Position numbers and translations under genes: made by a program. Of a stretch of 64,000 bases of DNA, positions 1 to 12,420 are shown piece after piece. Source of the DNA: Varroa destructor (taxonomy: Eukaryota; Arthropoda; Arachnida; Mesostigmata; Varroidae); NCBI RefSeq assembly GCF_002443255.2, contig NW_019211458.1, forward strand, positions 17,913,939 to 17,977,938, read 5' to 3'. Positions within the stretch are counted from its first letter, which is position 1; every line of letters begins with the position of its first letter. The notes beneath the pieces were generated by a model, which did not search any database, had not been told where the DNA came from, and saw only the letters and a list, made by a program, of their open reading frames with translations.

Positions 1-1848
1 ATATGCTCAAGGTTTTTGCAGTTGGTGGCTTCTCCTCAGTGACTTCTTTCTTGATTGCATAGGCCTATTATTTAGACTTCTGGCGGAGTTGTCTCGAAAG
101 CCTCAGATAACTTAAAAAAAAATCGCTTTGCTAAAATTGCTTGCGTACCTTGAGAAGACAGACCGAAGTAATCAAACTTACATTTATGCTATAGCTGGAA
201 GCACGAAGGCCGTCGTTTCGTATACCCATAAAAGAAAAATAAATTCGTTATAATAATCATTGTCATCATCACTACAACCCATGCAACACTTTCACTCGTT
301 TATTTTTTACGTTTTAATACGTTTGCCAGTTACCAGCAATTAGTACTGGATACTATCGATTTGTGAACCTTATGACTGTTGTGCGTTGAAATCGTCACAG
401 CGACGTATACATCTAACACCCGCCACATATAATATATGGATATATTTAACAGTTTTCATTTCTATATAATTCCATGACAGTGCTGCGTGCACGCTATCCC
501 TCGTACAGCTCTTAAATGGAACAAGTTGGGCATTGGGAAATAGAAACACAGCCAACTGCTTACTCTGTCCAAGCGAAACTTTATTTGTCTATCTCTATGG
601 AGCTATTAACTCGATTGATTATATTCCACTGTTAGTTAGTGCTTAACATAAGCCGATAACTGAGAAACATTTTAGCTGAAATACCCATTGGTCGCTGGAT
701 TAAGGCTCGTGTAGGAAGTACCTCGACACATGCTAACTAAATAGACTGAACGTTTAATTCGAGCTAGTACGTAATACTAACATTGAATCTTATGCGGTGG
801 TACAAAATGTTCTCAAGTCAAAATAGCGTCAAGAAAAAGTACAGTTCCCGATCTGGAGAATTGAGTTCTACGAATAGCATTATATACGGTCGATACTACA
901 TAACGTCGTCGAATCTATGAAGGATTGTTTGAGCTCGGTTTTTTTCTCAGTCGATATTGTTAGGTGTTGTCAAGTAGTGACGGCCATCTGATTACGCCAG
1001 GAACGTTGGGGTCTCATTGTTTACCCTGCTGTCTTACCTTTTGAGCCGACAAATCGTTTCATATTTTCTTAATGAATTAATAGATCAGTGGATCAATTCC
1101 AAAATAGAATTGAAAATAATTAGAATCTAAAAAAATTTTGTGGGCGAAAATCCTTACTTCGTATAAGCGACAGTCACATACGGTAATTTTTTCGAGGTCT
1201 AGATTTTTACATATTAGTTAGGTGGCAGTCATGATTATTTCATAGCGGTTCATTGACGTTTTTAAAAGCTCATCCATGGCTAAGGTTACTGGGCCTATTT
1301 ACCGCTTCGGCAGCTTGTAGTTATGTCCTTGAACCGATCCGATGTTATACTGTTAACTATATGAAACAAAAGTTATGTTATATATATGAGGTAAATTGAT
1401 CATCTTTTCATTTGTGAAACGCCGGGCTCCCTGTAAACCTATGCATGCAGCACGACGTTGGCCCTATATAAACTTTCATTAATGTGATTTTAAGTGAAGT
1501 TTATGATTTTTGGAAGATTCCATCTAAAAACGATTTCACACTGGCTCAACAGAGTTCCGTCCTTCTTCCGAGAACGTAAGCATTTGTATCGAGCTCAATC
1601 TAAAGTACGGCAGTAGGCGATTAGGAAAGGCTGGCGTATTTCTGCGGTGTAAATATCAGCTGTGCAAAAATAGTAATCGAGCTCAATAAATTGATTTACA
1701 TTAAGGTGCAGGCGAAATACGAAATATATAATACAATACGAAACGACCGAATCCAGAACAGGAAATACTTCCTAATTGACACAAAGCGAGAACAAATAAG
1801 CTATAATAGGTGCTATTCTGTAGACGCTTTCGGAACGCTGAAGCCCTG
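1..1848. other. No gene seen
   Basis: AT-rich sequence. Possible minus-strand exons of 30-55 nt with splice-like borders (for example 1356-1303, acceptor ttttgtttcatatag|) are no better than chance. Confidence 0.5.
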
Positions 1849-1879
1849 GACGAAAAGAGACAAAAAGTCTCTTTTCGTC
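1849..1879. repeat. Perfect hairpin, 13-bp arms, 5-nt loop
   Basis: The arms gacgaaaagagac (1849-1861) and gtctcttttcgtc (1867-1879) are exact reverse complements separated by aaaaa. An exact 13-bp stem with so short a loop is unlikely by chance in a window of this size. It lies inside a weak 89-codon plus-strand frame (1691-1960) that I do not call as a gene. Confidence 0.85.
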
Positions 1880-2669
1880 GAGGTGAAAGTTTTTATTACA
1901 TTTATTTGTTTTGATCACACGAAAAAATTGGTAATTAACATTTTAATAAGACGTAATTAGCCGGTCTTACAAGAAGGAAATACCTCTAACTGCCAACGTT
2001 CCGGGCTACGTCTACTCATAGCCCACCAAGTAATTTCGATCGCTTTGATTAACCTATTATTACCTGTGGTAGAGAAGGCGGCGGATACGTATTGCCTTCT
2101 TGACATACCATGATCATATAAAGGCAGATGACCTTGATCAGACGCGAAGTGAGGCTGAACGTGATGATCAACAATAAGATTAACAGTGTGCTATATCACC
2201 AGCAAAAGGACAATGGTGTACGCTGAAAAATCTTCAGAAGACGAGCTTCTTTGGCCTTTAGGTAGGCTGGCTCAAATCTAAGTTGCATTTCAGTGCATGC
2301 TATTCCTTCCTATTTACAAAACCCAAGTTGAATATACAGGTAAGTTTACACTTGATTGGCTAGACATCCTTATATAGCGATATGTACGTATCCTAAATAA
2401 CCCCTGAGATACATTAATTCGTTATCAGACCGCTTAAGGTCAAAGTATTAATACGTCCAATATATTTCTTACTATATTAAAATATACAGAAATTATCAAT
2501 TCAAATATATATAGCTGATTTCAACCGGTTTGGTAAGTGCGAACACTGTATACTCAGTTCAAAGTGGCCCAGCTTATTGGACACATAATTTTATCTAAAT
2601 AAATAAAACGATTTTATATAAATAAATAATAGGACTCAATAAATTCCTGCTAGCCCAGGTGCAATTTAG

Positions 2670-2794
2670 AGGTCGAACGCATCGGAAACGTGTTCTGGCT
2701 TCACTACAGAGTTGGCCAGACGGCGTTTGTCTCGTTCCTGCTACGCATATACGAGGACGATTCAACTATGATTTTTTCGTCAGAGAATAGATAA
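2670..2794 (+). CDS. Possible terminal exon, plus strand (competing frame on minus)
   Basis: The segment follows an acceptor-like gtgcaatttag| and is open for 40 codons to TAA. It reads about as V-E-R-I-G-N-V-F-W-L-H-Y and then FVSFLLRIYEDDS. The minus strand is also open over 2907-2704 with an ATG (MAHREVYSGLLG, then a Lys/Arg/Glu-rich stretch). The two frames overlap, so at most one is likely to be real, and I cannot choose between them. GC is locally higher than in the flanks. No family is recognised. Confidence 0.18.
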
Positions 2795-3360
2795 AGGTGA
2801 TGGGACTCTTTCACTGCCCTTCTCCACGCCCTTTCTTCCTTTAAAGTTCCCTTTCCCGGTCGGCCGCGGACTCCAAGGAGCCCCGAGTAAACTTCCCTGT
2901 GAGCCATGTGCTTCGGGCTCGACTTCCCCTAGGCAGGAACGACGTTCGTAACCCTGTCCACTGTTGCTTCTACTCCTAAGCTGACCCTTAAGGCTATAGT
3001 TTTAATTGACAGTAGACTAGAGCGACGATTCTTCCACTTCGCTCAAAGGGCTATTTGCCCGCTTTGTTTCTACGTATCTCTAAAACAAAGAGGAGAGTCG
3101 AGCGTAACTGCTTTGCAAAGGACACAGCTACCGGGCGCACATTCGTTGTCCAGCAAACTTCAGTAAATGCCCTACACAAGCTGACATCAGTGAACTTTAC
3201 AATCTTACATTCTACTGCACTATAGCTTTTACGCTATCTACCTTATCGTTCAGTAATGCTTGGCTAAGCAAGCGGTCAGAAATAGGCAAAGTACGGTGAC
3301 TAACCTTGATGCAAAGGTGTAACTGGCCAATCATTTGCAAGTAGAATGATAATTTACTTA

Positions 3361-3642
3361 CTACGTAATTGATTTTACAGGTAGATACGTGTTATCCGGA
3401 CAGAACTCGGAGACACGAAGAGCTTGTTGTGAAATTTCCGAGAAAACCCCAGTGTTCCATTGTGATATCGCTCTCCTCTTAGCCGACAACCTCTTTTTGA
3501 ATTGTGTGTGTCGCAGTGTAGAGTAGTGGTGAAGTTTTCGGAAGCTTTCTCCGATTTTTTGTACGGCAAATCATTTTCTAGTCAACATACCTGCCTGTCA
3601 AGAAAATAGTGAATGGATTCCAGCAACTGTTCGTTATTGTGG
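3361..3642 (-). CDS. Possible last two exons of a minus-strand gene
   Basis: Reading the minus strand, a piece at 3642-3591 follows a pyrimidine-rich acceptor (attgttcttaag|) and ends at a good donor (GGCAG|GTATGT). A 98-nt interval leads to a second piece at 3492-3361, after ttcaaaaag|, which ends in TAG. Both pieces are open in the same phase and join into about 60 residues, including HNNEQLLESIHYFLDRQ and then a basic RLSAKRRAISQW segment. No family is recognised. The possible upstream exon at 4091-4040 does not join in phase with the acceptor chosen here, so the model is incomplete or wrong. Splice-like borders of this quality occur by chance many times in 64 kb. Confidence 0.25.
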
Positions 3643-4039
3643 CTTAAGAACAATGCATACCGAAAGGATTAACCACTTGCGGAAGTTCTTTATCCTGTAT
3701 TACTAAAATCTGAAACTTTTTTGAATTGATTAGTAAAAGACCATCAGTGCTACGAATGTACGATGGGCATCGCGTTTGTAACGTCCGAAGAAAAGATTAA
3801 TCTGTGCAACTTTTCGAGTTCACTGTGTCCCACCTGCCGTTTCTTTGCTTAAAGCCGCTCTGAAGCTACCTGAAGTGTCTACTTTCATATGAGCGTTCTA
3901 GTACACCATATGGGTATACACTTCTTAATCCGAATGAATAATCGATCTCCTGAGAAAATAGATAAGCAAAGGCGCTTGAAGGGATAAGACTGATTCAACC
4001 GAGACGTAGTCAAAGGTTTTATGGTGCTATCAAACATAC

Positions 4040-4091
4040 CTTGCCCGAAGGTCATCACTGCAGTTCTCTTAAAAGGGATTGAGCCTTGATA
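4040..4091 (-). CDS. Possible 52-nt internal exon, minus strand
   Basis: On the minus strand this segment lies between a strong acceptor (ctctacttaatttcag|) and a strong donor (GGCAAG|GTATGT). It is open in one frame only, reading YQGSIPFKRTAVMTFGQ plus one base. Both splice borders are good, but the piece is very short and its phase does not match the possible downstream exon at 3642-3591. An alternative acceptor inside it (actgcag|) would restore the phase but leave only an 18-nt exon. The product is unknown. Confidence 0.2.
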
Positions 4092-4328
4092 CTGAAATTA
4101 AGTAGAGCTTTTTTCACCTAGTAATTGTTTTGTTCGGTAGAGTGTAGAGGAACTAGAATTTCTGGAGCTAATCCCTCAACGGATTTGAGAAGCTTTGAGT
4201 CTTCTAATAACCGGCTTAATTTTTTTTACCACTTCACTTATTGTGTCTCCCCAGCTGTCAATCCTCAGGGGGATTGCTAATTCACGAATCGATTGCCTCT
4301 TCCATTGCTCGCTTTAAATCCTTGTTAA

Positions 4329-4348
4329 GTGAACAGCTAGCTGTTCAC
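4329..4348. repeat. Perfect 20-bp palindrome at the start codon
   Basis: The sequence is its own reverse complement over all 20 bases, centred on AGCTAGCT. It ends one base upstream of the ATG at 4350. It could be a dimeric protein-binding site or a 5'-leader hairpin, but no known consensus is claimed. Confidence 0.85.
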
Positions 4349-4349
4349 A

Positions 4350-4724
4350 ATGCTCGATAAGAATATTGTTATGAAACGCAAACGAAATCGCGATCCGAGC
4401 CGAAAAAAGGCCACCAAAACAGACAAATTATCAGAACAGCTTCGAATGGTCGACGTCGTCGACGGAAGGCAGCATTCGAGCTTCATCATGGAGCCAACGT
4501 TACCTGAGCTTAAGGACATCTCGGTGGAAAGCAATGAACATTCTCTAAACATCAGTGACGACTTGCTTAATCACCAGCAGACGCTATCACCTACTGCGGG
4601 CGGAGTAGTGATGACCTTAGCCAGCACACATCGACCCGCAGAAGAACATGATAAAGCTTTCGTACAAGACCTGAAACAGACGGATCCGGACATGTTTGTT
4701 GGCGATGTTTTCAATCAAGGTTAG
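4350..4724 (+). CDS. Hypothetical hydrophilic protein or first coding exon (124 codons)
   Basis: This is the most protein-like frame in the window, and the function is not recognised. It opens with an ATG that has A at -3, followed by a very basic start (MKRKRNRDPSRKKATKTDK, residues 8-26). After that comes an acidic, Asp/Glu-rich, probably disordered stretch. I count 13 Asp and no Cys, Tyr or Trp in 124 residues, which is unlike the Cys/Tyr-rich chance frames elsewhere here. The frame ends at a TAG inside CAAGGTTAGC, which also reads as a splice donor (CAAG|GTTAGC). It could therefore be a first exon ending near 4719 rather than a complete gene. The basic start could act as a nuclear localisation signal, but that is inference. 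A perfect 20-bp palindrome ends one base before the ATG. The shorter opposite-strand frame (4337-4552) looks like a shadow. Confidence 0.45.
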   Translation: MLDKNIVMKRKRNRDPSRKKATKTDKLSEQLRMVDVVDGRQHSSFIMEPTLPELKDISVESNEHSLNISDDLLNHQQTLSPTAGGVVMTLASTHRPAEEHDKAFVQDLKQTDPDMFVGDVFNQG

Positions 4725-7226
4725 CAGATATTTAATTGTTTCTTTACTGCTTTTTTTTCACATACAGTATACGCATTCATTCATACAGAGACAGCATCCT
4801 GAAGCTTGGTTCTGAACAGTGTTTATCCGCTACTGTTTATTATGGAGCTTCATTGTTATATAAATGCTAAGCGGTAAGTATGTACGAATTGCGAATACAT
4901 AAATTGATTCAACTATTCGACGCAATGGTGTGCGACGCTTCTATTGGCCTATAGGGAAAAAATTCAGGCTGCAGTTAGTTTATTCCTTGTTCTGTCCTAG
5001 GCCAATGGCTGTGCTCTAGTAAGGCTACGTTAGGTTAATTCAATTTCCAACAATAGGTGGAGTAGTAGTTGTCACCAACATCGCAGATGTCGCTACATCT
5101 GATGTATTGTTGAGGAAGAAGACTAAGCTATGTCGCATTGGATAATACACATGTAGGTATTATCTGTTACACGAGGTAAATAGAATCTCAGAATCTATGA
5201 GCGTAGGATATCTATCTGCAGCTTCGTATGCCTCGATAGATATATGTTGATAATAATTATATTGACGACGATATAAAGACCAGTGGGCCAAGTAGAGCGA
5301 TACAGGCTTAAAGGTCGAGCAATCTTCTCGTTTCCAATACGAAATCGAATAAGAACTTACACACCACAAAAGTAACTTGGATAAAACTACAATAGAAATT
5401 AGTATAATAGAAAGCACAATAGACGAGGGTCGTAGAGACACCAGGCTCAGAAGCGTTCGTTTAGATAGTAGTGTTTTTAAGTGTAAATGGCGCAGAGATG
5501 TATAGTCTCCAACAAATACTTATTAAATTAAATGGCTACGTGCTTAGAGGGGCAATACCTGCATAATTAACAAGCCAATCTAAACAAAATGATATACTAT
5601 ATGAGAAAACTTTAGAATTCACTTTTCGCACTTAAGCAAAACACGAAAGACGAATAGCGCGATATTGTTCTGGTTACGTTTATACACATAATCTTTGAAG
5701 AGGTAATACAGACCATATTTTTATCTCCAAGTATTTCGATTATAAGAAAATTAAATTGAGAACTATGACGTTTGTGAGATTTGTTGGTGGAAACGGCAGA
5801 GCAGCTGTCTGAAGTCTCTTAGCGTCTGGGTTAGAATTATGTAATTTTATCTCTCGTTTTTCCTATGCCGTCGTCCGTCTATTAATAAATCTGACTTCTC
5901 TCGTTCTTAGCAGGATTAGCCATAGCTTTGCGACGAATACTACACCGATGTGTTCATAAACGGAAGTCCCCGTGTTTATTCAATGGTATCAATATGCCCG
6001 CTCACGAACCTTCGGCAGGTTACATCGTTTGCTAATCTGTTGTTGTCTAGGTTAGAACCTGGGCATAGACAGACTTCATTTGGCGCTAGGAGCCACCCGG
6101 GTGATGTGACTTCTAAAGGAAGTTCTGGTCATAAGCCCTAAAGAATTTGATAGACGTTGCATTTCTACAGAGGTACGAGCGTTTCAATAAGTATAAATTA
6201 GAAATGTGAAGATCTTGCCTTGAATCTCTAAGCAGCGTGGAAATGTCTACTACGTAACTTTTTGTCTGATTACCTGTACACATTGTAACCCTACAAATAT
6301 TATAATATGAATGAATTAGTAATTACACGTCTTTGGCTATGTAAACACGGAGCTGGTAATTGTGAAACGCTCAATTTTGCCAGTTAGTAGGAGAATTGAT
6401 GACAGCAGTAAGGCTGCTAGCGACGGGCGGGGGCAACCGTAGGAGAGTTGACTGAACCGCTGGCTCATTAGGAATCGCCCCCTGCGGTTTTCGATGGAAG
6501 GGAGCCCATGCAACAGGCTGAGGAGCACGAGTGACTTACGGAGGAACGGAAATAGTCACTGAACCAGGTCGTACGCACCTTGATATTTGTAACAAGTGGC
6601 CTGTACTTCATTTGACTTTAAGCCCGGTACAGGGCAGGTGCAGGAAAAGCTGTAAGAACACTGCTATCCAAAGGAAGGAAGTTCACTGGAAAAAATATTT
6701 CTATTGCTACAAAAGGGCTGGTGAAACGTTCAGTCAGGGCCAAACGATTCCTACTAGGGGAGCTGGGTATGTAGCTCGAGTGTGTAGTTTTCTTGGGCAG
6801 CGTTCGAAGAACAGGGAGATTAATGCCTTTTACTAATTTTCTAACCGCGGTGAGGTTGGCTTCGTATGCAGAGCTAGTCCAGGTGGTTCGAGACTATCTA
6901 CTGGAAGAACCTGGCACTTATAGGTGTGTTATGTTAAAACTCTGCGGCTGGACAACGAGAGTGCGGTACAAACCTTGGACCAGCCTGTAGTGTCGTCATA
7001 TAGAAGTTACATCAAGGCAAGGCCAATCAGGCCCTAGATTCATTGGCACTGTGACGCTTGAGGGCAGCAAAGTGGACCCGCCCACTTATATATCTATCGT
7101 CAAAAGTACAATGCTTAGTGCATCAATTATGGCGTATCAGTGGACTAGTTGGTAGCGGCATTATGGCAAAGGAGAGAGCATGCATGGGTTGATTCTCAAG
7201 GACGGTACATTATGTCAGGCCAATCG
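4725..7226. other. No secure gene
   Basis: A minus-strand frame (5441-5160) has a hydrophobic start, and 6.35-7.0 kb is somewhat GC-richer with short frames on both strands. Neither has convincing borders or composition. Confidence 0.45.
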
Positions 7227-7268
7227 GCAGGACTAGTCGTGATCCTAAACGATCATGACCAGTCCTGC
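7227..7268. repeat. Imperfect hairpin, 18-nt arms, 6-nt loop
   Basis: Arms 7227-7244 and 7251-7268 match at 16 of 18 positions as an inverted repeat. One of the two mismatches would be a G-U pair in RNA. The loop is ctaaac. Confidence 0.75.
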
Positions 7269-9877
7269 TAAAATCAAGCAAGGTTTCGGTGCTTCCAATT
7301 TCCCATCCATGTCGCGCTAATGTAAATAGAACTATATGTCGACTGATGGCACGCTATTTTCCGGATAGGGGGTCTGGTCTAGAGTACATGCATAGGTGCG
7401 TAGGTGTGACCTGTGCCGGCGTGTCAATGAAAACCAAGAAAGTAACTTCCATAAATAGGTAAATCCATCGGCAAAAGATCTGCGAGTCCATTGTTCGACG
7501 CGGGTGAACACCTATCCTTTTGGGCAGCTAGAACTGCTACAATCAGTGCCCTTCACTGTTACATTCACGCGATATTTTTAAGTACGGAGGAGACCCTGTT
7601 GTGTCATCTCGTACTTGCCAGGTATTCAAACAAGATCACCTCGACAGCACCGAAGGCTAATAGTTATGCCACACGCTAGTGAGCTTTGGAAAAAATAGTC
7701 TCGCCTAACACGCGGTTCTATAGTATGTGGGATATTTCACCCGATAAGCGTGGCCAGGATGTAATAGTGCAAACACTGCACTACAGCATGTGAATGAATG
7801 AATTTGCTCGCGATACATCACTTGCAACGATGACAAAAAAAAATCTTCATTCATTGCTGAGTTAGGAAGTCTAAAATTTCAATGTACATGTTCTTAAAGG
7901 TAAAATGATCAGCAACGTATCCAAGCACACTTTTAGGCACACACCTACTGGACATGAGATGAGTATCATACCATTAACGATAGCCGTTCAATTACACAGG
8001 TTAGTATAAAAACTATCGACCATATTGCTTCACACGAAACATACTATTATGCTTGCTTACATACATCGCGTGGCATGCGTCCCTGTATCTATTCTACAAG
8101 ACCAAAAAGCATCATCAAAAAATGATCGTCTAATTTCTGTTACCTAACATCTCTGTTAGAAATTAATGAATACGCCTCTGTGTGTTTCTTCTCCTTTCCA
8201 ACGATCTGCACGGCCCAGCCTACAATGAACAATAAGTCATGGCCATGCAGGACTCTTGAGCATCCGGAAGCTGTTCAGTAATTTGTATCGAAACTGTTGT
8301 TTCCCTCATTGTTATTGTCTGAATATTCCTAAGCTAAGGCTTTCTAAGAATGGGAAAAAAACGAAAGCATATAAACAACAAGCGAAATCTACGGATGATT
8401 GTCGTTAGAATCAATTTTTCGCGTACCGACTATACGCGAGGTTTTCTAAATCTGTCGCTTACAAAATGGCGTTGTTGTTAGCTTATAAAGATACTATGTG
8501 GGTGCTATGCACAATGAGAAATTACAGCTCATTCGAGACTTGCCGTCTTAATTTACTGTAGCTCTTATTTGCAAAATATAGAAAACAGGGTGGTAGAAAA
8601 AAAGTCGATTCGAGAGTAACAACTGTCCATTTTCGCATATTGTGATAATAGTTATCTTGATGCGGATTACTAAGCCCTTTGAACTGTCAGGTTATCTAAT
8701 CTATACAGAGTAAGCTTTCTCTGAGACAACAAAGAAAACAAATATTGAAAAACCAAATCATAGAGGTCTGCAAAAGGCCAGAAGATGAACTAACCGATTT
8801 GGCTTACTAGTCTATATCTAATTCGGGTGACCCTAGACAAAGCATAAAAAGTTACTATGACACTGTATAATACAGTATTATATCTTGTCATTTGCATATA
8901 TGAGCTTATTTCCTCAACGCAGTAGCTTATTTTAACATAAGTATACGTTTTGAACAATCGAACGTTACAAGTTGGGAGATTTAAAGGAAATCGATTTGTT
9001 CAGGGTACTGCGATCTTACTAAGATTTAATGGCGTAACTTGTTCACTAGCAAGATTACGAACTCACTATCAAAGGCTAAAAAAAAATACATTTAAGGAAA
9101 AAAAATAGTAACTCAGTTGAACGTAGCCCAAAAAAAGATGTGGGGTTAAAAATCGACACAATCAGGTAGTCTCGACTCTAAATACTCTTGTAAAGTAGGA
9201 CCGGTTGGCATTAAGCTACGAGCTTTTGACCCTGGAAAGTTAACAAAGCTGGTACAGTTTCCTGAAGCTTATTCCGAAGTACGCAGATCTCAGAAGTGCT
9301 CGGTTAAGAACGCATGTACTCGAAAACCGTGCGTAGAGTTAACACGGCGCCCTGATATTCTTGTTGTGCTGTCTACCTTGCATATACTTTACTGCAACAT
9401 ATCAAATTGATTTACACATTGTTCACACAATACAGCAAGGTTTGTTGTGTAACCAACATAACAAAGTTGCACAAATATCCCATTGTTTCAAATGAAGACA
9501 TTTATGAGCTATATATTCATGCGGTGGTCATCTGACTAATCTGCCTGATTATACGTCCTTAATTAAGTAGGAGGTATCCATCAGCTTTCAGCGCATTCGC
9601 TTCAAAATAAACAAATAACCAACAAAAACTTTCTTCGTGAATGTAAAGTAGGTCTTCATCAATGCCTAAATTAAAGTTTAGGAACTTACTGACCTTGAAT
9701 GCCTAAAGACGAGACATTCTCGACCTTTAATTTTTACCATAGGCATTCGAGGCCACGACTGAATTGACTTCCAATGTGATTTACGTACACAAATAATGAA
9801 CAGATTCTAAGTAAGCATCTACTAACGATATATAAATAGTCGTTTTATTAGTTACGATTTAGGGCCTGCGCACTGGC

Positions 9878-9925
9878 CTGCTTTTATTGTTAGGCTTACA
9901 ACGACAAGCCTGACAACAAAAACAG
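9878..9925. repeat. Imperfect hairpin, about 20-nt arms, 8-nt loop
   Basis: The core arms 9882-9897 and 9906-9921 pair at 14 of 16 positions, and one mismatch is a possible G-U pair. Three more pairs (ctg/cag) extend the stem outward after one mismatch. The stem is shorter than a typical animal microRNA precursor. Confidence 0.7.
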
Positions 9926-10937
9926 CAAAAAGTCCGGATCTTTTGGCAGTAGGACATTGCAAGGACATCGCAGCACCTATCTGCTGATTCGCTGGTTGTA
10001 AACGTACCGTACGAAAAGGCTGCGTAACAAACTAGTAGTAGTGTGAGCCAACATTGTCACTAGCGCGAGGTACAATGGTCACAGGGTCAGTTTGTCTGGC
10101 TATAGTAAGAATTAGGTGCAATAAAACATAGTGATTTTTTGTGGAATCTCGTATGCACGCGTGGACACGAACAGAGCTTAATTCTCTATATATTTTAATA
10201 TAGTAAATATCGACGCGGTAGTTTGAAGGGCCGAGCCTTTAATTGAATGGGGAGTTTCAGGTCCTGCCAATGAGACATGTTACACATCCTCTGTTATCAA
10301 AGAAAGTTATTAATATATATCTTATTTTATGCTGCGATTATAAATTGTCTTTTGGACCTTAATGGTCCGTAATTAGCAAGCAGTGGTACGGAACAAATCA
10401 CAGTAAATACACGGATGTGAGGACATTGTTCCCATAGCTGTGTTATATGTTTGCCGCGCTGCGATACGTAACAATCTGACTGACGAACGTCAGTGTATCA
10501 GCATGCTGGTATATTTAAAATACCGCGCGGTTAAGAATGACTTCATACGTATTTTAAAAAAAAAAGTCACTTTTAATCAACCTCAATTTTAACTCAATCA
10601 GGATAAATTCGAGAGCTATGTCTGAAGGCTGAAGTCGGTCAATCTTTAAATGCACGAAGCCTCAAACCCATGCCGTTGTGTATGCCTCAACGAGCATCTC
10701 ATTCAAATACACATGTGTCTGATGTTAGATTGCTAATACGAACACACAGTTGACATTATGTCCACTTGCGTCCTTATTCATCGGTCCGGTCCCGGTTTTT
10801 CGTTTACTTTATCGAACGTCCAATGCGAACGTAATTTATTAAGCGTACATTATTCAACTATCAATTTCCGTTCATGCATTTCATATATAAATTTTAATCT
10901 CACTGCTGGCTAATGGCCCAACATTTACTCACCTTAT

Positions 10938-10962
10938 TATATATATATGTATATATATATAT
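10938..10962. repeat. TA-rich microsatellite
   Basis: An alternating TA tract is interrupted by a single TG step, giving a near-palindrome. Confidence 0.8.
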
Positions 10963-11389
10963 GCTGCTGGCAATATTTGTCTTATATTAGTGTGTTTTTG
11001 TTCCAAGCACGCCTATTTAGCGTCGGGCAAAGGTCAATTCGAATATGCTTAGTTTTCCGAGCCAAGATCAATTCCTTGCGTTGGGTGCGTGTCATGAGAT
11101 ATTGAGTCATGGCACTGTCGTTATCGCGTCTCGTTATTGGGTCGAGTAGGGGATCGAGTCGACGATTCATTTGGAGTGTATTGATGCGATTGTTGGTGCT
11201 TTGCCTGTTCCCATGCATTGCAGAAGCAGAGTACGTCAGATCTATGGCTGCGACAGTAACAGCCTTTTTCAGTATCATTTACCAGTCTAACACTGCTTAG
11301 CTTTTGCAGCGTTTCCTAGGGACGCTCCAGTCTGAACGCTGTTCTAGACGTCCATAACTATTTCCCCTTTATCATACTTCTTTATCCTC

Positions 11390-12420
11390 CAACAACAATA
11401 GCGGTGGCAGCACCAACTGAGACATGGCATCCCAAGGAGCGTTACGGGACGGTTATCGTTATGGAATGGGCAATGTATTATACTTCTCTGATAGATAGTC
11501 GACAACTAAAGAAAGTAAGAACGAGAAATGGAGGGGAACAATAGGGAACGTCAGCGTCGCAAACTCCTCGCTTCACACTCGGGTCCATACGCTATAATCA
11601 GGTCAGCATTATCGGTGGCCTTAGTGGCGTACGGGAAGGCGAAGGGGCTATTATTGAACCGGACCGAACTGGCCGAACGCACCGTAGAGCGTGCAGCTAG
11701 CGAAGACGAACTCGGGTAGGGTACATGGTTAGAATAAAGACGGGGCGCTATATTAGAGCAGAGCGTTGCATGGAACCGAGCCGCTACAAGCTTCCTTTCG
11801 CCTTCTTGCCTGCCCACCAAATGGCCCGACAAGAGATCCCAGTGGTACACTCGGACATTGTCAGGTAGTTTACCATGCCAATGGGAGCATATTTGGCGGA
11901 GAAGGAGCTCTTGCCAGATTGCTGCCAAAGGGACTGTGTCAATAATGCCTTATTACCATTTCCCTATTAGCCTCAAGCCTAAGTCATCACCAAATAATAT
12001 TTGGATCTTAGTGTTAAGTCCAGGGATAGAATAGTAGAACAGACTAGAGCCTGGCTGACGTAAGTGGAATATGGTGGGCACGGATGTCTGGACAGCGTAG
12101 GTGCCGGAAACAGGGTGGCAATCTGCAACAGAAGCATAGCGGTGTCGAGTCATAGCGGTTAGTGGGTTGGGACCCCTAGTTGACACGATCAGAGACCGCC
12201 AATGAGACTTCGTAAGTAGATGGGCAGTGGTCAAAGCCGTCGCCGCAAAGGAAAAGCAGTGATGGCAAAAGAGCAAAAGCAGAATAGAAGCGTATATCGA
12301 TGGGGCTGCTCCATGCTAACTCAGATGGCGTGCTCAGAGTGCTCAACGCCCAGTGAATCCATTGTCAACGTGATCGCCGTTTTACGTGGCTTTAAGGTGC
12401 CTCTACGGACACCCTGAGCT
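11390..12420. other. GC-richer patch with overlapping open frames on both strands
   Basis: This kilobase is visibly less AT-rich than its surroundings. It has open frames of 60-125 codons on both strands: plus 11528-11719 and 12220-12417, minus 11928-11551 and 12276-11953. The 125-codon minus frame starts MAAIWQELLLRQICSHWHGK and has no clear domain. None of the frames agrees with another in a splice-like way, and no transposon protein motif is visible. It may be an old exon cluster, a decayed mobile element or simply a compositional fluctuation. Confidence 0.25.

Noticed and set aside
1303..1356. 54-nt minus-strand exon-like piece
   Set aside because: Open in one phase between splice-like sites, but isolated and at chance frequency.
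2294..2339. 46-nt plus-strand exon-like piece with CAG|GTAAGT donor
   Set aside because: Two frames are open and neither links in phase to a neighbour.
11390..12420. Retrotransposon or transposase remnant
   Set aside because: The GC shift and double-strand open frames suggested it, but no catalytic motif, terminal repeat or target duplication is visible.
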